From: Clostridiaceae bacterium
Lineage (GTDB): Bacteria; Bacillota; Clostridia; Monoglobales; Firm-18
Length of the DNA stretch: 10,910 bases
Direction of reading: 5' to 3'
Assembly: GCA_012511915.1 (NCBI GenBank)
Contig: JAAZFB010000191.1
Coordinates: 1-10,910 of the forward strand
In this document: in pieces, positions 1 through 7,299 of the stretch
Layout: each line of letters starts with the position of its first letter
Numbering within the stretch: the first letter of the stretch is position 1
Program-made: the position numbers and the translations under genes
The notes under the pieces: model-generated
What the model was told of the DNA's origin: nothing
What the model saw: only the letters and a program-made list of their open reading frames with translations
Database searches by the model: none

Positions 1-963
1 ACTACAGTTAAAATTAACGGTAGCGCGGTTGAAAGCGATAACTTTGTGGTAGATGGTAAAACTTATGTCTGGATTAGAGATGTTGCAACTATTTTTGGTA
101 AACAAATTGAATGGGATGCACAGACTAACACTGCCGACATCGTAGATGAATTAACAAAAACTGTTGCAACGGTAAATGGGCAGATTATTACCAACAAAGA
201 TGTCAAAATAGCATCTATGATAAATTCTAATAACAACCCAACCGAAGAGGATTTGAAAAACGCGCTTAATTATGAAATTGAAAATGCGGTGTTACTTGGC
301 GAAGCCGCAAAAAACGGTTTTAGTATAGACGATGACATCAAGGCAGCAGCCGCAAAAGAAATTGCCACATTTAAAGAGTATTATGGTGAAAATGCCGCAT
401 CAATTTTAGCATCGTACAATTTAACTGAAGAAAAATACCAAACCATAATAGAAAAGAGTTTTGTTATTAAGAACTTATACGACTTTCTAAAAGCCGAAAA
501 TCCTTTTACTCAAACACAGTTAGAACAGAAATACAAAGAGATGTCAGATGCTTTTATTACAGCAACCGCAAAGCATATCCTTATAAGTAACCAAGATAAA
601 ACGGAAGCTGAAACAACCGATTTATTAAATAAAATAAAAAAGGAATTAAAAACACCGGAAATGTTTAACGAAGTAATGTCAAAGTATTCTGAAGATACCG
701 GCACAAAAGATGATCCCGACGGAATGACTTTTGGCAAAGGTCAAATGGTACCCGAATTTGAAGCAGCGGCATTTTCACAAGAAGTAGGTGTTATCGGTGA
801 ACCGTTAAAAACTCAATACGGATACCATATTATACTGGTAACGGACAGAACCACAAAACCATTTGAAGAGGTAAAAAGCATTTGTGAAGACGAATTGTTC
901 AAAACATGGTTGAACGACAAGTTAAAAGTTTGGATGGATGCATCGGAAATAACTATTTTTTGA
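1..963 (+). CDS. Stalk-domain / SurA-N / parvulin peptidyl-prolyl isomerase, 5' end missing
   Basis: This is a foldase that should assist folding of exported proteins outside the membrane. The reading frame is open from base 1, and the GTG at 46 lies inside a domain, so the true start is beyond the left edge. Counting from base 1 (320 residues visible), residues 2-47 resemble the copper-amine-oxidase N-terminal (stalk) domain, with a V-DGKTYVWIRDVA stretch followed by IEWD. Residues about 54-165 are a helical SurA/PrsA-like chaperone segment starting TVATVNGQIITNKDV. Residues about 190-282 are a parvulin (PpiC) domain, with AKHILI, the KYSEDTGTKDDPDG-FGKGQMVPEFEAAAF core and the closing QYGYHIILVTDR. 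A signal peptide is expected in the missing part but cannot be seen. Stop TGA is at 961-963. The domain reading is confident; calling it PrsA would not be, because PrsA normally lacks the stalk domain and any lipobox would be off the window. Confidence 0.9.
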   Translation, partial: TTVKINGSAVESDNFVVDGKTYVWIRDVATIFGKQIEWDAQTNTADIVDELTKTVATVNGQIITNKDVKIASMINSNNNPTEEDLKNALNYEIENAVLLGEAAKNGFSIDDDIKAAAAKEIATFKEYYGENAASILASYNLTEEKYQTIIEKSFVIKNLYDFLKAENPFTQTQLEQKYKEMSDAFITATAKHILISNQDKTEAETTDLLNKIKKELKTPEMFNEVMSKYSEDTGTKDDPDGMTFGKGQMVPEFEAAAFSQEVGVIGEPLKTQYGYHIILVTDRTTKPFEEVKSICEDELFKTWLNDKLKVWMDASEITIF

Positions 964-987
964 TTTGTAATACTATTTTCCTTGTAA

Positions 988-1030
988 CGGCCGCTGATTG
1001 CGGCCGCTCTTGACAAAAAAAGTTTGTCAA
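988..1030. repeat. Two adjacent inverted repeats 3' of the foldase gene
   Basis: CGGCCGC (988-994) and GCGGCCG (1000-1006) form a perfect 7-bp GC stem around a 5-nt loop. Immediately after it, TTGACAAA (1010-1017) and TTTGTCAA (1023-1030) form a perfect 8-bp arm pair around AAAAG. The first hairpin is not followed by a T-run on the + strand, so it is not a textbook rho-independent terminator, although it may protect the mRNA 3' end. The second contains -35-like hexamers (TTGACA, TTGTCA) and could be an operator. Both roles are inference. Confidence 0.55.
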
Positions 1031-1055
1031 TATTTTAAATAAGGAATAGTATAAT
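1024..1055 (+). promoter_or_regulatory. Possible short-transcript promoter pointing into the terminator
   Basis: A perfect TATAAT lies at 1050-1055, inside the 13-nt near-palindrome TAGTATAATACTA (1047-1059). The best -35 match, TTGTCA at 1024-1029, sits 20 bp upstream, longer than the preferred 17. No gene follows: the + strand runs straight into the palindromic terminator at 1071-1109. A real promoter here would make an RNA of only about 50 nt. It could equally be chance AT-rich sequence. Confidence 0.25.
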
Positions 1056-1070
1056 ACTAATTTTTTATTC

Positions 1071-1109
1071 AAAAAACTAGACCGGTTTTAAAAACCGGTC
1101 TAGTTTTTT
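1071..1109. terminator. Bidirectional rho-independent terminator between convergent genes
   Basis: Bases 1071-1089 and 1091-1109 are exact reverse complements around a single A at 1090, a perfect 39-nt palindrome. The stem core is ACTAGACCGG paired with CCGGTCTAGT, and six Ts end the structure on either strand. It lies 32 nt past the ppdK stop on the - strand and 108 nt past the foldase stop on the + strand. It should therefore stop transcription from both sides. Confidence 0.93.
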
Positions 1110-1140
1110 AAATTACATTTAATTAACCTTATTCAACGTA

Positions 1141-3768
1141 CTAATTAGCACTGTTTTTGATAGCAGCCTGAGCTGCAGCAAGGCGTGCAATGGGCACACG
1201 ATAAGGTGAGCACGACACATAATTAAGACCAATCTTATGGCAGAATTCAATCGATGATGGATCTCCCCCATGTTCGCCGCATATACCAAGTTTAATATTC
1301 GGGCGTGTTTTTTTGCCAAGTTGAACTGCCATTTCAACCAACTTGCCGACTCCTATTACATCAAGTCGAGCAAATGGATCGCTTTCAAAAATCTTTTTAC
1401 TATAATAGTGTTCTAAAAATTTAGATGCATCATCACGAGAAAAACCGTATGTCATTTGTGTCATATCATTTGTGCCGAAAGAGAAAAACTCAGCTTGCTG
1501 TGCAATTTCATCTGCAGTTACCGCTGCTCTCGGCACTTCAATCATTGTACCGACAAGGTACTTAATTTCTGCCCCTAATTCCTTCAACGTCTCATCCGCG
1601 GTATTTATTATAACATCTTTGACATATTTTAGCTCTTTAGCTTCACCAACCAATGGAACCATTATCTCAGGGATTACGGTCAAACCTTTTTTCGACACGT
1701 TAACAGCCGCTTCGATTATTGCTTTTGTCTGCATCGCTGCAATTTCCGGATATGTTACGGCAAGTCGGCAACCCCTATGACCAAGCATCGGGTTAAATTC
1801 GTGCAAACTGACTATCGTTTCTTTTAACTCTTCCAAAGAGATACCCATTTCAATCGAAAGCTTTTTAATATCTTCATCTGCACTTGGTAAAAACTCATGT
1901 AAAGGCGGGTCTAAAAGACGAATCGTAACAGGCAAACCGCCCATTGCGATAAAAATACCTTCGAAGTCTGCCCTTTGAATAGGTAAAAGCTTGGCCAAAG
2001 CCTTTTCTCTTTGTGCCACAGTTTTTGCTACAATCATCTCGCGTACTATAGGTATTCTGTCTTCTTCAAAGAACATATGCTCAGTTCTGCAAAGCCCTAT
2101 ACCTTGCGCTCCGAAATTTAATGCTGTTTTGGCATCGTTAGGAGTGTCGGCGTTTGACCTTACCGCTAAAGTCCTGAATTTGTCTGCCCACGACATAAAT
2201 GTGGCGAAATCACCGGTTAGCTGTGCCTGCATTGTTTTGATACTACCTGCGTAAACATTGCCTGTGCTGCCGTCTAACGAGATTACATCACCCTGGTTAA
2301 ATCTTGTGCTGCCTGCAATGAAATACCTTTGTTCCTCGTTTATTTGCAAACCGCTGCAACCTGCTACACAACATCTTCCCATACCCCTTGCAACAACCGC
2401 CGCATGGGATGTCATTCCGCCTCTTGCGGTTAAAATACCATTGGCAACATGCATGCCTTCTATGTCCTCCGGCGATGTTTCAAGCCTTACCAAGATTACT
2501 TCTTCACCTTTTGAAGCTGCCGCAACCGCATCTTCTGCAGAAAAATAAACTTTACCTGAAGCCGCACCGGGAGATGCTGCAAGTCCGGTGGCAATAATGC
2601 TTGCATTTTTCAGCGCAGTTGTCTCAAACATGGGGTGGAGCAATGCATCAAGCTGTTTGGGCTCAACATTTAAAACTGCCTGTTTTTCGTCGATTAACCC
2701 TTCGTTAACTAAGTCAACAGCAATTTTAATCGCCGCTTGTGCTGTTCGTTTGCCATTTCTCGTTTGCAAAATAAAAAGTTTTCTGTTTTCAATGGTGAAT
2801 TCCAAGTCTTGCATATCTTTGTAATGGTTTTCAAGTTTATTCGCTATATCTACAAATTGGTTAAAAGCTTCCGGCATAACCTGTTGTAGCTGTGAAATAG
2901 ATTGCGGTGTTCTTATCCCTGCAACAACGTCTTCACCTTGTGCATTCATCAGGAATTCGCCATAAAGTGCTTTTTCTCCCGTTGAAGGGTTTCGGGTAAA
3001 AGCAACACCCGTCCCGCTCTCATCACCGGAATTACCGAAAACCATTGCTTGAACGTTAACCGCTGTACCCCAGTCATGAGGTATATCATTCATGCGTCGA
3101 TAAACCACTGCGCGGGGATTATCCCATGAGCGGAAAACTGCCTTAACAGCTGCTATTAGTTGTTGTTTTGGCTGTTGTGGGAAATCTTCATTCAATTGTT
3201 CTTTATAATACTGTTTAAACAACTCAACCAACTTTATAAAATCATCTGCCGTGAATTCTCCGTCAGATGTTATTCCTTTTTCAGCTTTTAGGTCATCAAT
3301 TATACGTTCAAAAGTGCTTTTGGGAAGTTCCATAACAACATCCGAAAACATTTGGATGAATCTGCGGTAACTGTCATATGCAAACCGCGGGTTGCCGGTT
3401 AATGCAGCAAACCCCTTAACAACCTCGTCATTTATCCCTAAATTTAATATAGTATCCATCATTCCCGGCATTGATGCTCTTGCACCGGAACGAACCGATA
3501 CTAACAAAGGGTTTTTGCTGTCACCGAATTTTTTGCCGGTTATCTGTTCAATCTGAGTTAGCTTCTCATCAATTTCCTCCAGAATGTCATTACAGATAAG
3601 TTCTCCCTCTTCATAATATCTTATGCAAGCTTGAGTTGTAATGGTAAATCCTTGAGGTACGGGAAAACCAAGATTGGTCATTTCCGCAAGGTTTGCACCT
3701 TTCCCGCCAAGTAAATCTCTCATTGAAGAATCACCCTCGCTGAAAAGATAGACATATTTTTTTGCCAT
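1141..3768 (-). CDS. ppdK: Pyruvate,phosphate dikinase
   Basis: This cytosolic enzyme interconverts ATP + Pi + pyruvate with AMP + PPi + phosphoenolpyruvate. In anaerobes it serves PPi-linked glycolysis or PEP synthesis. The product is 875 residues, the usual full length. The N-terminal ATP-grasp part begins with LLGGKGANLAEM and includes SGTGVAFTRNPSTGEK and FILQTRNGKR. The swivelling phosphohistidine domain carries TARGGMTSHAAVVARGMG, with the catalytic His at residue 455. The C-terminal TIM barrel binds PEP/pyruvate and contains GLCRTEHMFF, SFGTNDMTQMTYGFSRDD and LGICGEHGGDP, with the active-site Cys at residue 830. All key residues are intact. An ATG two codons upstream (3772-3774) is in frame, but it sits 1 nt from the Shine-Dalgarno, whereas the chosen ATG is 7 nt away and gives the family N-terminus MAKKYVYLFSEG. 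It is monocistronic, with its own promoter and terminator. The PPDK regulatory protein is not in the window. Confidence 0.97.
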   Translation of the reverse strand: MAKKYVYLFSEGDSSMRDLLGGKGANLAEMTNLGFPVPQGFTITTQACIRYYEEGELICNDILEEIDEKLTQIEQITGKKFGDSKNPLLVSVRSGARASMPGMMDTILNLGINDEVVKGFAALTGNPRFAYDSYRRFIQMFSDVVMELPKSTFERIIDDLKAEKGITSDGEFTADDFIKLVELFKQYYKEQLNEDFPQQPKQQLIAAVKAVFRSWDNPRAVVYRRMNDIPHDWGTAVNVQAMVFGNSGDESGTGVAFTRNPSTGEKALYGEFLMNAQGEDVVAGIRTPQSISQLQQVMPEAFNQFVDIANKLENHYKDMQDLEFTIENRKLFILQTRNGKRTAQAAIKIAVDLVNEGLIDEKQAVLNVEPKQLDALLHPMFETTALKNASIIATGLAASPGAASGKVYFSAEDAVAAASKGEEVILVRLETSPEDIEGMHVANGILTARGGMTSHAAVVARGMGRCCVAGCSGLQINEEQRYFIAGSTRFNQGDVISLDGSTGNVYAGSIKTMQAQLTGDFATFMSWADKFRTLAVRSNADTPNDAKTALNFGAQGIGLCRTEHMFFEEDRIPIVREMIVAKTVAQREKALAKLLPIQRADFEGIFIAMGGLPVTIRLLDPPLHEFLPSADEDIKKLSIEMGISLEELKETIVSLHEFNPMLGHRGCRLAVTYPEIAAMQTKAIIEAAVNVSKKGLTVIPEIMVPLVGEAKELKYVKDVIINTADETLKELGAEIKYLVGTMIEVPRAAVTADEIAQQAEFFSFGTNDMTQMTYGFSRDDASKFLEHYYSKKIFESDPFARLDVIGVGKLVEMAVQLGKKTRPNIKLGICGEHGGDPSSIEFCHKIGLNYVSCSPYRVPIARLAAAQAAIKNSAN

Positions 3769-3775
3769 TGCCATT

Positions 3776-3781
3776 CCTCCT
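3776..3781 (-). promoter_or_regulatory. ppdK ribosome binding site, decides the start
   Basis: The - strand reads AGGAGG at 3781-3776. The ATG at 3774-3772 leaves a 1-nt spacer and the ATG at 3768-3766 leaves 7 nt, so the second ATG is the likely start. Confidence 0.85.
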
Positions 3782-3809
3782 GAAATATATTTTGCAATTT
3801 GACCAACCT

Positions 3810-3837
3810 ATTATATCACACTTCTGATTATTGTCAA
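3810..3837 (-). promoter_or_regulatory. Consensus promoter of ppdK
   Basis: On the - strand TTGACA (3837-3832) is followed after 16 bp by TATAAT (3815-3810), with an upstream TGA giving an extended -10 (TGATATAAT). Both hexamers are perfect matches to the vegetative sigma factor consensus. Transcription should begin near 3803, giving a leader of about 35 nt with no room for a riboswitch. This suggests strong, largely constitutive expression. Confidence 0.88.
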
Positions 3838-3896
3838 TTTTTTTCGCGATTTTTGGTTTCCATTTTTGAGTTGCACTGCTTTAATTTTTGGATGTG

Positions 3897-3925
3897 TTGC
3901 AGTATTAATAGAATAGTTATATAAT
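3897..3925 (+). promoter_or_regulatory. Promoter of rsmI
   Basis: TTGCAG (3897-3902), 17 bp, then a perfect TATAAT (3920-3925) on the + strand. The expected start of transcription is near 3932, about 36 nt before the rsmI ATG. It diverges from the ppdK promoter, with the two -35 elements about 60 bp apart. Confidence 0.8.
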
Positions 3926-3967
3926 AAGAGTGGCAGTAATAAGATTAGCTAATAGGATGGATAAGAA

Positions 3968-4804
3968 ATGAAAGGCAAATTGTATAGTGTAGCAACACCC
4001 ATTGGTTATTTAGCTGACATATCACTACGCGTACTTGAGGTATTAAAAGACGTTGATTTGATTGCAGCAGAGGACACAAGGCACACAAAAAAGTTGTTAA
4101 ATCATTTTGACATCAACACCCCACTAACCAGTTATTATGAACATAAAAAACGTGAAAAGGGTGAATTTGTTTTACAAAAATTAATCGACGGAAAAAACAT
4201 TGCGCTTGTCAGTGATGCGGGAATGCCCGGTATATCTGACCCGGGTGAAGACTTAGTACGCCTCTGCATTGAAAACAATATAGAACTTACCGTAATCCCG
4301 GGTGCAACTGCATTTGCTGTTGCTCTTGTTATGTCTGGGCTTTCAACGTCATGTTTTAGATTTGAAGGCTTTTTAACCGTTAAAAAAACAGGCAGACTGG
4401 CAAAACTGGAACAACTTAAATCAGAAAAATCAACACTTATTTTTTACGAAGCACCCCACAAACTTTTACGCACTCTAAACGATTTTCTTGACGTTTTTGG
4501 AGACAGAAAAATTGCAGTTTGCAGGGAATTGACAAAAAAATATGAAGAAATATTAAGGGATAACACATCGAACATAATCTCTCATTTTGAACAAATACCG
4601 CCAAAAGGGGAATTTATTATTGTTGTACAAGGCGCAACAGAAACAAAACCTATTGAATTTGAACAGACAGCGGCACAAATGGTGGAAAATTTAATTAACT
4701 CAAAAGGCATTGATAAAAAAGAAGCCATTAAACAGGTCGCCAAACAAAGGGGCATTCCTAAGAGGGAAGTCTATAACGAAGTCACTAATACTAAATTCAA
4801 TTAA
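3968..4804 (+). CDS. rsmI: 16S rRNA (cytidine(1402)-2'-O)-methyltransferase
   Basis: The enzyme uses S-adenosylmethionine to 2'-O-methylate C1402 in the decoding centre of 16S rRNA. The 278-residue product is full length for the family. It has the tetrapyrrole-methylase fold: LYSVATPIGYLADISLR at residues 5-21, AAEDTRHTKKLL at 33-44, SDAGMPGISDPGEDL at 82-96 and IPGATAFAVALVMSGL in the SAM-binding half. The C-terminal segment GIDKKEAIKQVAKQRGIPKREVYNEV is the small helical domain usual in RsmI. Residue 14 is Tyr where the family motif is normally TPIGNL. The start is supported by AGGATGG at 3954-3960 with a 7-nt spacer and by the upstream promoter. The gene converges with the aldo/keto reductase gene, with only 20 bp between their stops and no visible terminator. 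Confidence 0.95.
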   Translation: MKGKLYSVATPIGYLADISLRVLEVLKDVDLIAAEDTRHTKKLLNHFDINTPLTSYYEHKKREKGEFVLQKLIDGKNIALVSDAGMPGISDPGEDLVRLCIENNIELTVIPGATAFAVALVMSGLSTSCFRFEGFLTVKKTGRLAKLEQLKSEKSTLIFYEAPHKLLRTLNDFLDVFGDRKIAVCRELTKKYEEILRDNTSNIISHFEQIPPKGEFIIVVQGATETKPIEFEQTAAQMVENLINSKGIDKKEAIKQVAKQRGIPKREVYNEVTNTKFN

Positions 4805-4824
4805 CACTATATTCAATCAAATAC

Positions 4825-5937
4825 CTACGAAAACTTTTTTGTTACATTTTTCAAGCTTTCGACAATTTTAATATGTTGCGGGCAAATATTCTCACATTGT
4901 TTACAGTCTATGCAATCGAATGGCTTTCCGGATGTTTCAAAAATATGTTCATACTGTGTCTTTAACGCATCAAAAGATGGTCTATCATCATTTAAAGCCT
5001 TATTATACAAAGAAAAATACTCCGGAATTAAAATATTTTTGGGACATCCGTCAATACAATATTTGCATGATGTGCAAGGAATGGAAGCAGACGCTTTGAT
5101 TATATCTGCAACCTTAAAGCAAAGATTTACTTCTTCTTCTGTTAGCGGAATACAATCCTTCATATAACTTGTGTTATCAAGCATTTGCTCAATATTGCTC
5201 ATACCACTTAACACCATAATGACATTTTTAAGACTTGCTCCAAATCTTATTGCCCATGAAGGTATAGACATATTTTCATTCTGGTTTTTAAAAATTTGCG
5301 TTGCCAGAGGCGGCACCTGTGCCAATCTGCCACCTTTTACCGGTTCCATAATTATAATTTCTTTTTTATGAGCCAAAGCAACCTCATAACATTTCCTTGC
5401 TTCTACGTCTGGATTTTCCCAATCCAAATAATTTATTTGAAGCTGCACAAACTCAGACTCGGGGTGCTCTGTAAGGATTTTTTCAAGAACATCTGCGCGG
5501 TCGTGAAAAGAGAACCCCATCCTTTTTATTTTGCCCTCTTTTTTCTTCTGTTCGACAAACTCAAATGCATTTAATTTCTGTACCGTTTCATAAGCCCTCT
5601 CATATAGACAATGCAACAAATAGTAATCGAAATATTGCACTCCTGTTTTATTTAGTTGCTCATTGAATATTCTTTCTAAGTCGTCCTCCGCTTTTAAACT
5701 CATGCAGGGAAGCTTTGTGGCAAGCACAAATCTATCTCGGGCATACCTGTCAACTAGCACTGTTTTAATGATTTTTTCGCTTTGACCTTCGTGATAGAAA
5801 TATGCGGTATCAAAATATGTAAATCCCTGCTCTATGAAAGAATCAACCATCGAAATAATCTGATCAACATCAAAACTCTTTTGGTCTTCACTATCTAAAA
5901 GTTGCAATCTCATACATCCAAAGCCTAATTTTTTCAT
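4825..5937 (-). CDS. Aldo/keto reductase with C-terminal 2[4Fe-4S] ferredoxin domain
   Basis: This is a cytosolic oxidoreductase of the Fe-S aldo/keto reductase group (COG1453-like); its substrate is unknown. Residues 1 to about 280 form the TIM-barrel domain, starting KKLGFGCMRLQLL, with the expected catalytic tetrad D43, Y48, K75 and H109. Residues about 286-356 hold two CX2CX2CX3CP clusters (Cys 288/291/294/298 and 342/345/348/352), predicted to bind two [4Fe-4S] centres and to pass electrons to or from the barrel. The length of 370 suits this group. The start ATG follows GAGGTG (5950-5945) with a 7-nt spacer. It lies 50 bp downstream of thiN in the same direction. The gap holds a weak TTGATA-15-TATTAA candidate, so it may be the last gene of the operon or have partly separate control. 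No cofactor preference can be read with confidence. Confidence 0.9.
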   Translation of the reverse strand: MKKLGFGCMRLQLLDSEDQKSFDVDQIISMVDSFIEQGFTYFDTAYFYHEGQSEKIIKTVLVDRYARDRFVLATKLPCMSLKAEDDLERIFNEQLNKTGVQYFDYYLLHCLYERAYETVQKLNAFEFVEQKKKEGKIKRMGFSFHDRADVLEKILTEHPESEFVQLQINYLDWENPDVEARKCYEVALAHKKEIIIMEPVKGGRLAQVPPLATQIFKNQNENMSIPSWAIRFGASLKNVIMVLSGMSNIEQMLDNTSYMKDCIPLTEEEVNLCFKVADIIKASASIPCTSCKYCIDGCPKNILIPEYFSLYNKALNDDRPSFDALKTQYEHIFETSGKPFDCIDCKQCENICPQHIKIVESLKNVTKKFS

Positions 5938-5987
5938 TAGTTAACACCTCTTCATTGTTGTCGTTTAATACTAAACACTATCTTTTA

Positions 5988-6617
5988 TCAATCCGCCTCG
6001 CAAATAATACCCAAAACACCCTCTTTTATATCGATTGTAGCTTCATTTGAACAAAAAGCGTTGCTTATACCAAGGTTTGCGCTTTGGTACAGCGTAGCAT
6101 CTTTAAGCGGATACTGCAGCCCGTTGGTTGTAACACCCTTTACTGTTTCGGTAAAGGGTATCAGTGAAATTTTTGAATAAATATTTCTTTTTACGGTAGC
6201 ACTTCGGTTAATCAAAAAAACCTTGCTGTGTTTTGTAACAAGCATTCCTTCTCCGCCGTTTTCCATTATGTAATTAAGCGATATTAACGCTGATATGCTA
6301 TGGTCAATTCTACCACCAAAGGCGTTTAGCAATACAATTTCATTAAAACCGTTTTCCAAGGCATAATCAATACACAGGTGCATATCAGTTTTATCCTTTG
6401 CCTTTGGATGAATTATTGTTTTTATATCTTGCGGTATTGCTCCCTTTAACGAATCCATATCGCCTATTACAACGTCCGGCTTAATACCCGTTAACATAGC
6501 GATATTGTATCCGCCGTCCGCACAAATAATAATACTGTTTTCAGCGAATTTGAGCCTTTTATAAAATATTGCATCCTCGACTTTCGCCTGCAACGCCCCA
6601 AAAATGTATGCCCTCAT
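5988..6617 (-). CDS. thiN: Thiamine pyrophosphokinase
   Basis: It transfers pyrophosphate from ATP to thiamine, giving thiamine pyrophosphate and AMP, the last step of thiamine salvage. At 209 residues it has the normal bacterial length. The N-terminal catalytic domain shows ICADGGYN (residues 31-38), PDVVIGDMDSL (47-57), AKDKTD (73-78) and NAFGGRIDHS (98-107), which are the family's ATP- and metal-binding motifs. The C-terminal beta-rich thiamine-binding region runs from about residue 130 to the end and includes SLIPFTETVKGVTTNGLQYPL. Its ATG overlaps the rpe stop as ATGA, so the two are probably translationally coupled; the upstream Shine-Dalgarno is weak (GCAGGG). The rpe-thiN order matches Bacillus and Clostridia. 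TPP is the cofactor for transketolase, which uses the product of the adjacent rpe. Confidence 0.95.
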   Translation of the reverse strand: MRAYIFGALQAKVEDAIFYKRLKFAENSIIICADGGYNIAMLTGIKPDVVIGDMDSLKGAIPQDIKTIIHPKAKDKTDMHLCIDYALENGFNEIVLLNAFGGRIDHSISALISLNYIMENGGEGMLVTKHSKVFLINRSATVKRNIYSKISLIPFTETVKGVTTNGLQYPLKDATLYQSANLGISNAFCSNEATIDIKEGVLGIICEAD

Positions 6618-7273
6618 GCTTTTTGCCCTGCTATTGCAGCTTTTCTGAGCTCTAATGCCGCAACTACCGGATTTGGCATACGGAAAATCCCCGTCCCCGA
6701 AACTATGACATTTGCCCCTAATGCTGTAAGTTCTCCGCAGTTTTCGGTATAAATTCCACCGTCCACTTGCAAATCTGTGTTAGGTCCTATCATTTCCCTT
6801 ATCAAGGGTATATTTTCAAGTGCTTGTTTTACCATGCTTTGACCACCGAAGCCAGGGAATACTGTCATTTGAAGAACCATATCAATCTCGTCTACAAATT
6901 GTTTTATTGAGTAAGGCGGGGTATCGGGATTTAATGCTATTCCGACCTTTTTGCCCAACGATTTTATAAGTTGAATACATTTTGCAGTATCATCAGGCGC
7001 TTCTACATGAATCGTTATTATATCCGCCCCTGCTATTACGAATTTCTCTATATACGAGAGCGGTTTTTCAATCATTAGATGGACATCAAATTCAATATCC
7101 GTAACCCCTCTTATTCCCTCAATAACAGGCGGTCCAAAACTAATATTCGGTACAAAGTGCCCATCCATTACATCAAGATGTAACATATCGACATAACTTT
7201 GAATGCCTTTAATATCTTCCCCCAATTTTGAAAAGTCTGCCGCAAGCAGCGACGGTGCAAGTTTAATCTTCAT
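6614..7273 (-). CDS. rpe: Ribulose-phosphate 3-epimerase
   Basis: It interconverts D-ribulose 5-phosphate and D-xylulose 5-phosphate in the pentose phosphate pathway. The 219-residue TIM barrel is complete. APSLLAADF is at residues 6-14. LHLDVMDGHFVPNISFGP contains the metal ligands H32 and D34, FDVHLMIEKP contains H65, and LQVDGGI contains D171. The phosphate loop PGFGGQ (140-145) is intact, but the preceding residue is Phe139 where Asn or Glu is more usual. The gene starts 26 nt after the rsgA stop and overlaps thiN by 4 nt. The only clear Shine-Dalgarno, AGGAAGG (7296-7290), is 16 nt from the ATG, unusually far, and no in-frame alternative start lies between them. TAATAT and ATATTA flank this stretch and could fold to shorten the distance. 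Confidence 0.96.
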   Translation of the reverse strand: MKIKLAPSLLAADFSKLGEDIKGIQSYVDMLHLDVMDGHFVPNISFGPPVIEGIRGVTDIEFDVHLMIEKPLSYIEKFVIAGADIITIHVEAPDDTAKCIQLIKSLGKKVGIALNPDTPPYSIKQFVDEIDMVLQMTVFPGFGGQSMVKQALENIPLIREMIGPNTDLQVDGGIYTENCGELTALGANVIVSGTGIFRMPNPVVAALELRKAAIAGQKA

Positions 7274-7299
7274 AATATTTAAGACACTACCTTCCTATA

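Noticed and set aside
1000..1007. GCGGCCGC, a NotI-like octamer, considered as a cloning or adaptor artefact.
   Set aside because: It is explained as one arm of a natural 7-bp hairpin just after a stop codon, and the surrounding sequence is continuous with the genome style.
1472..2824. Several + strand open frames of 69-102 codons opposite ppdK.
   Set aside because: They lie entirely antisense to a conserved gene with intact motifs, show no family resemblance and have no convincing ribosome binding sites.
3766..3774. Start of ppdK at the upstream ATG (3772-3774).
   Set aside because: It leaves a single base after AGGAGG; the ATG two codons downstream has ideal spacing and matches the family N-terminus.
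4805..4824. A terminator between the convergent rsmI and reductase genes.
   Set aside because: The 20-bp gap has no stem with a T-run on either strand.
5938..5987. TPP riboswitch or terminator near thiN.
   Set aside because: The 50-bp gap is too short for a TPP aptamer and holds only a 5-bp AT-rich repeat (GTTTA/TAAAC).
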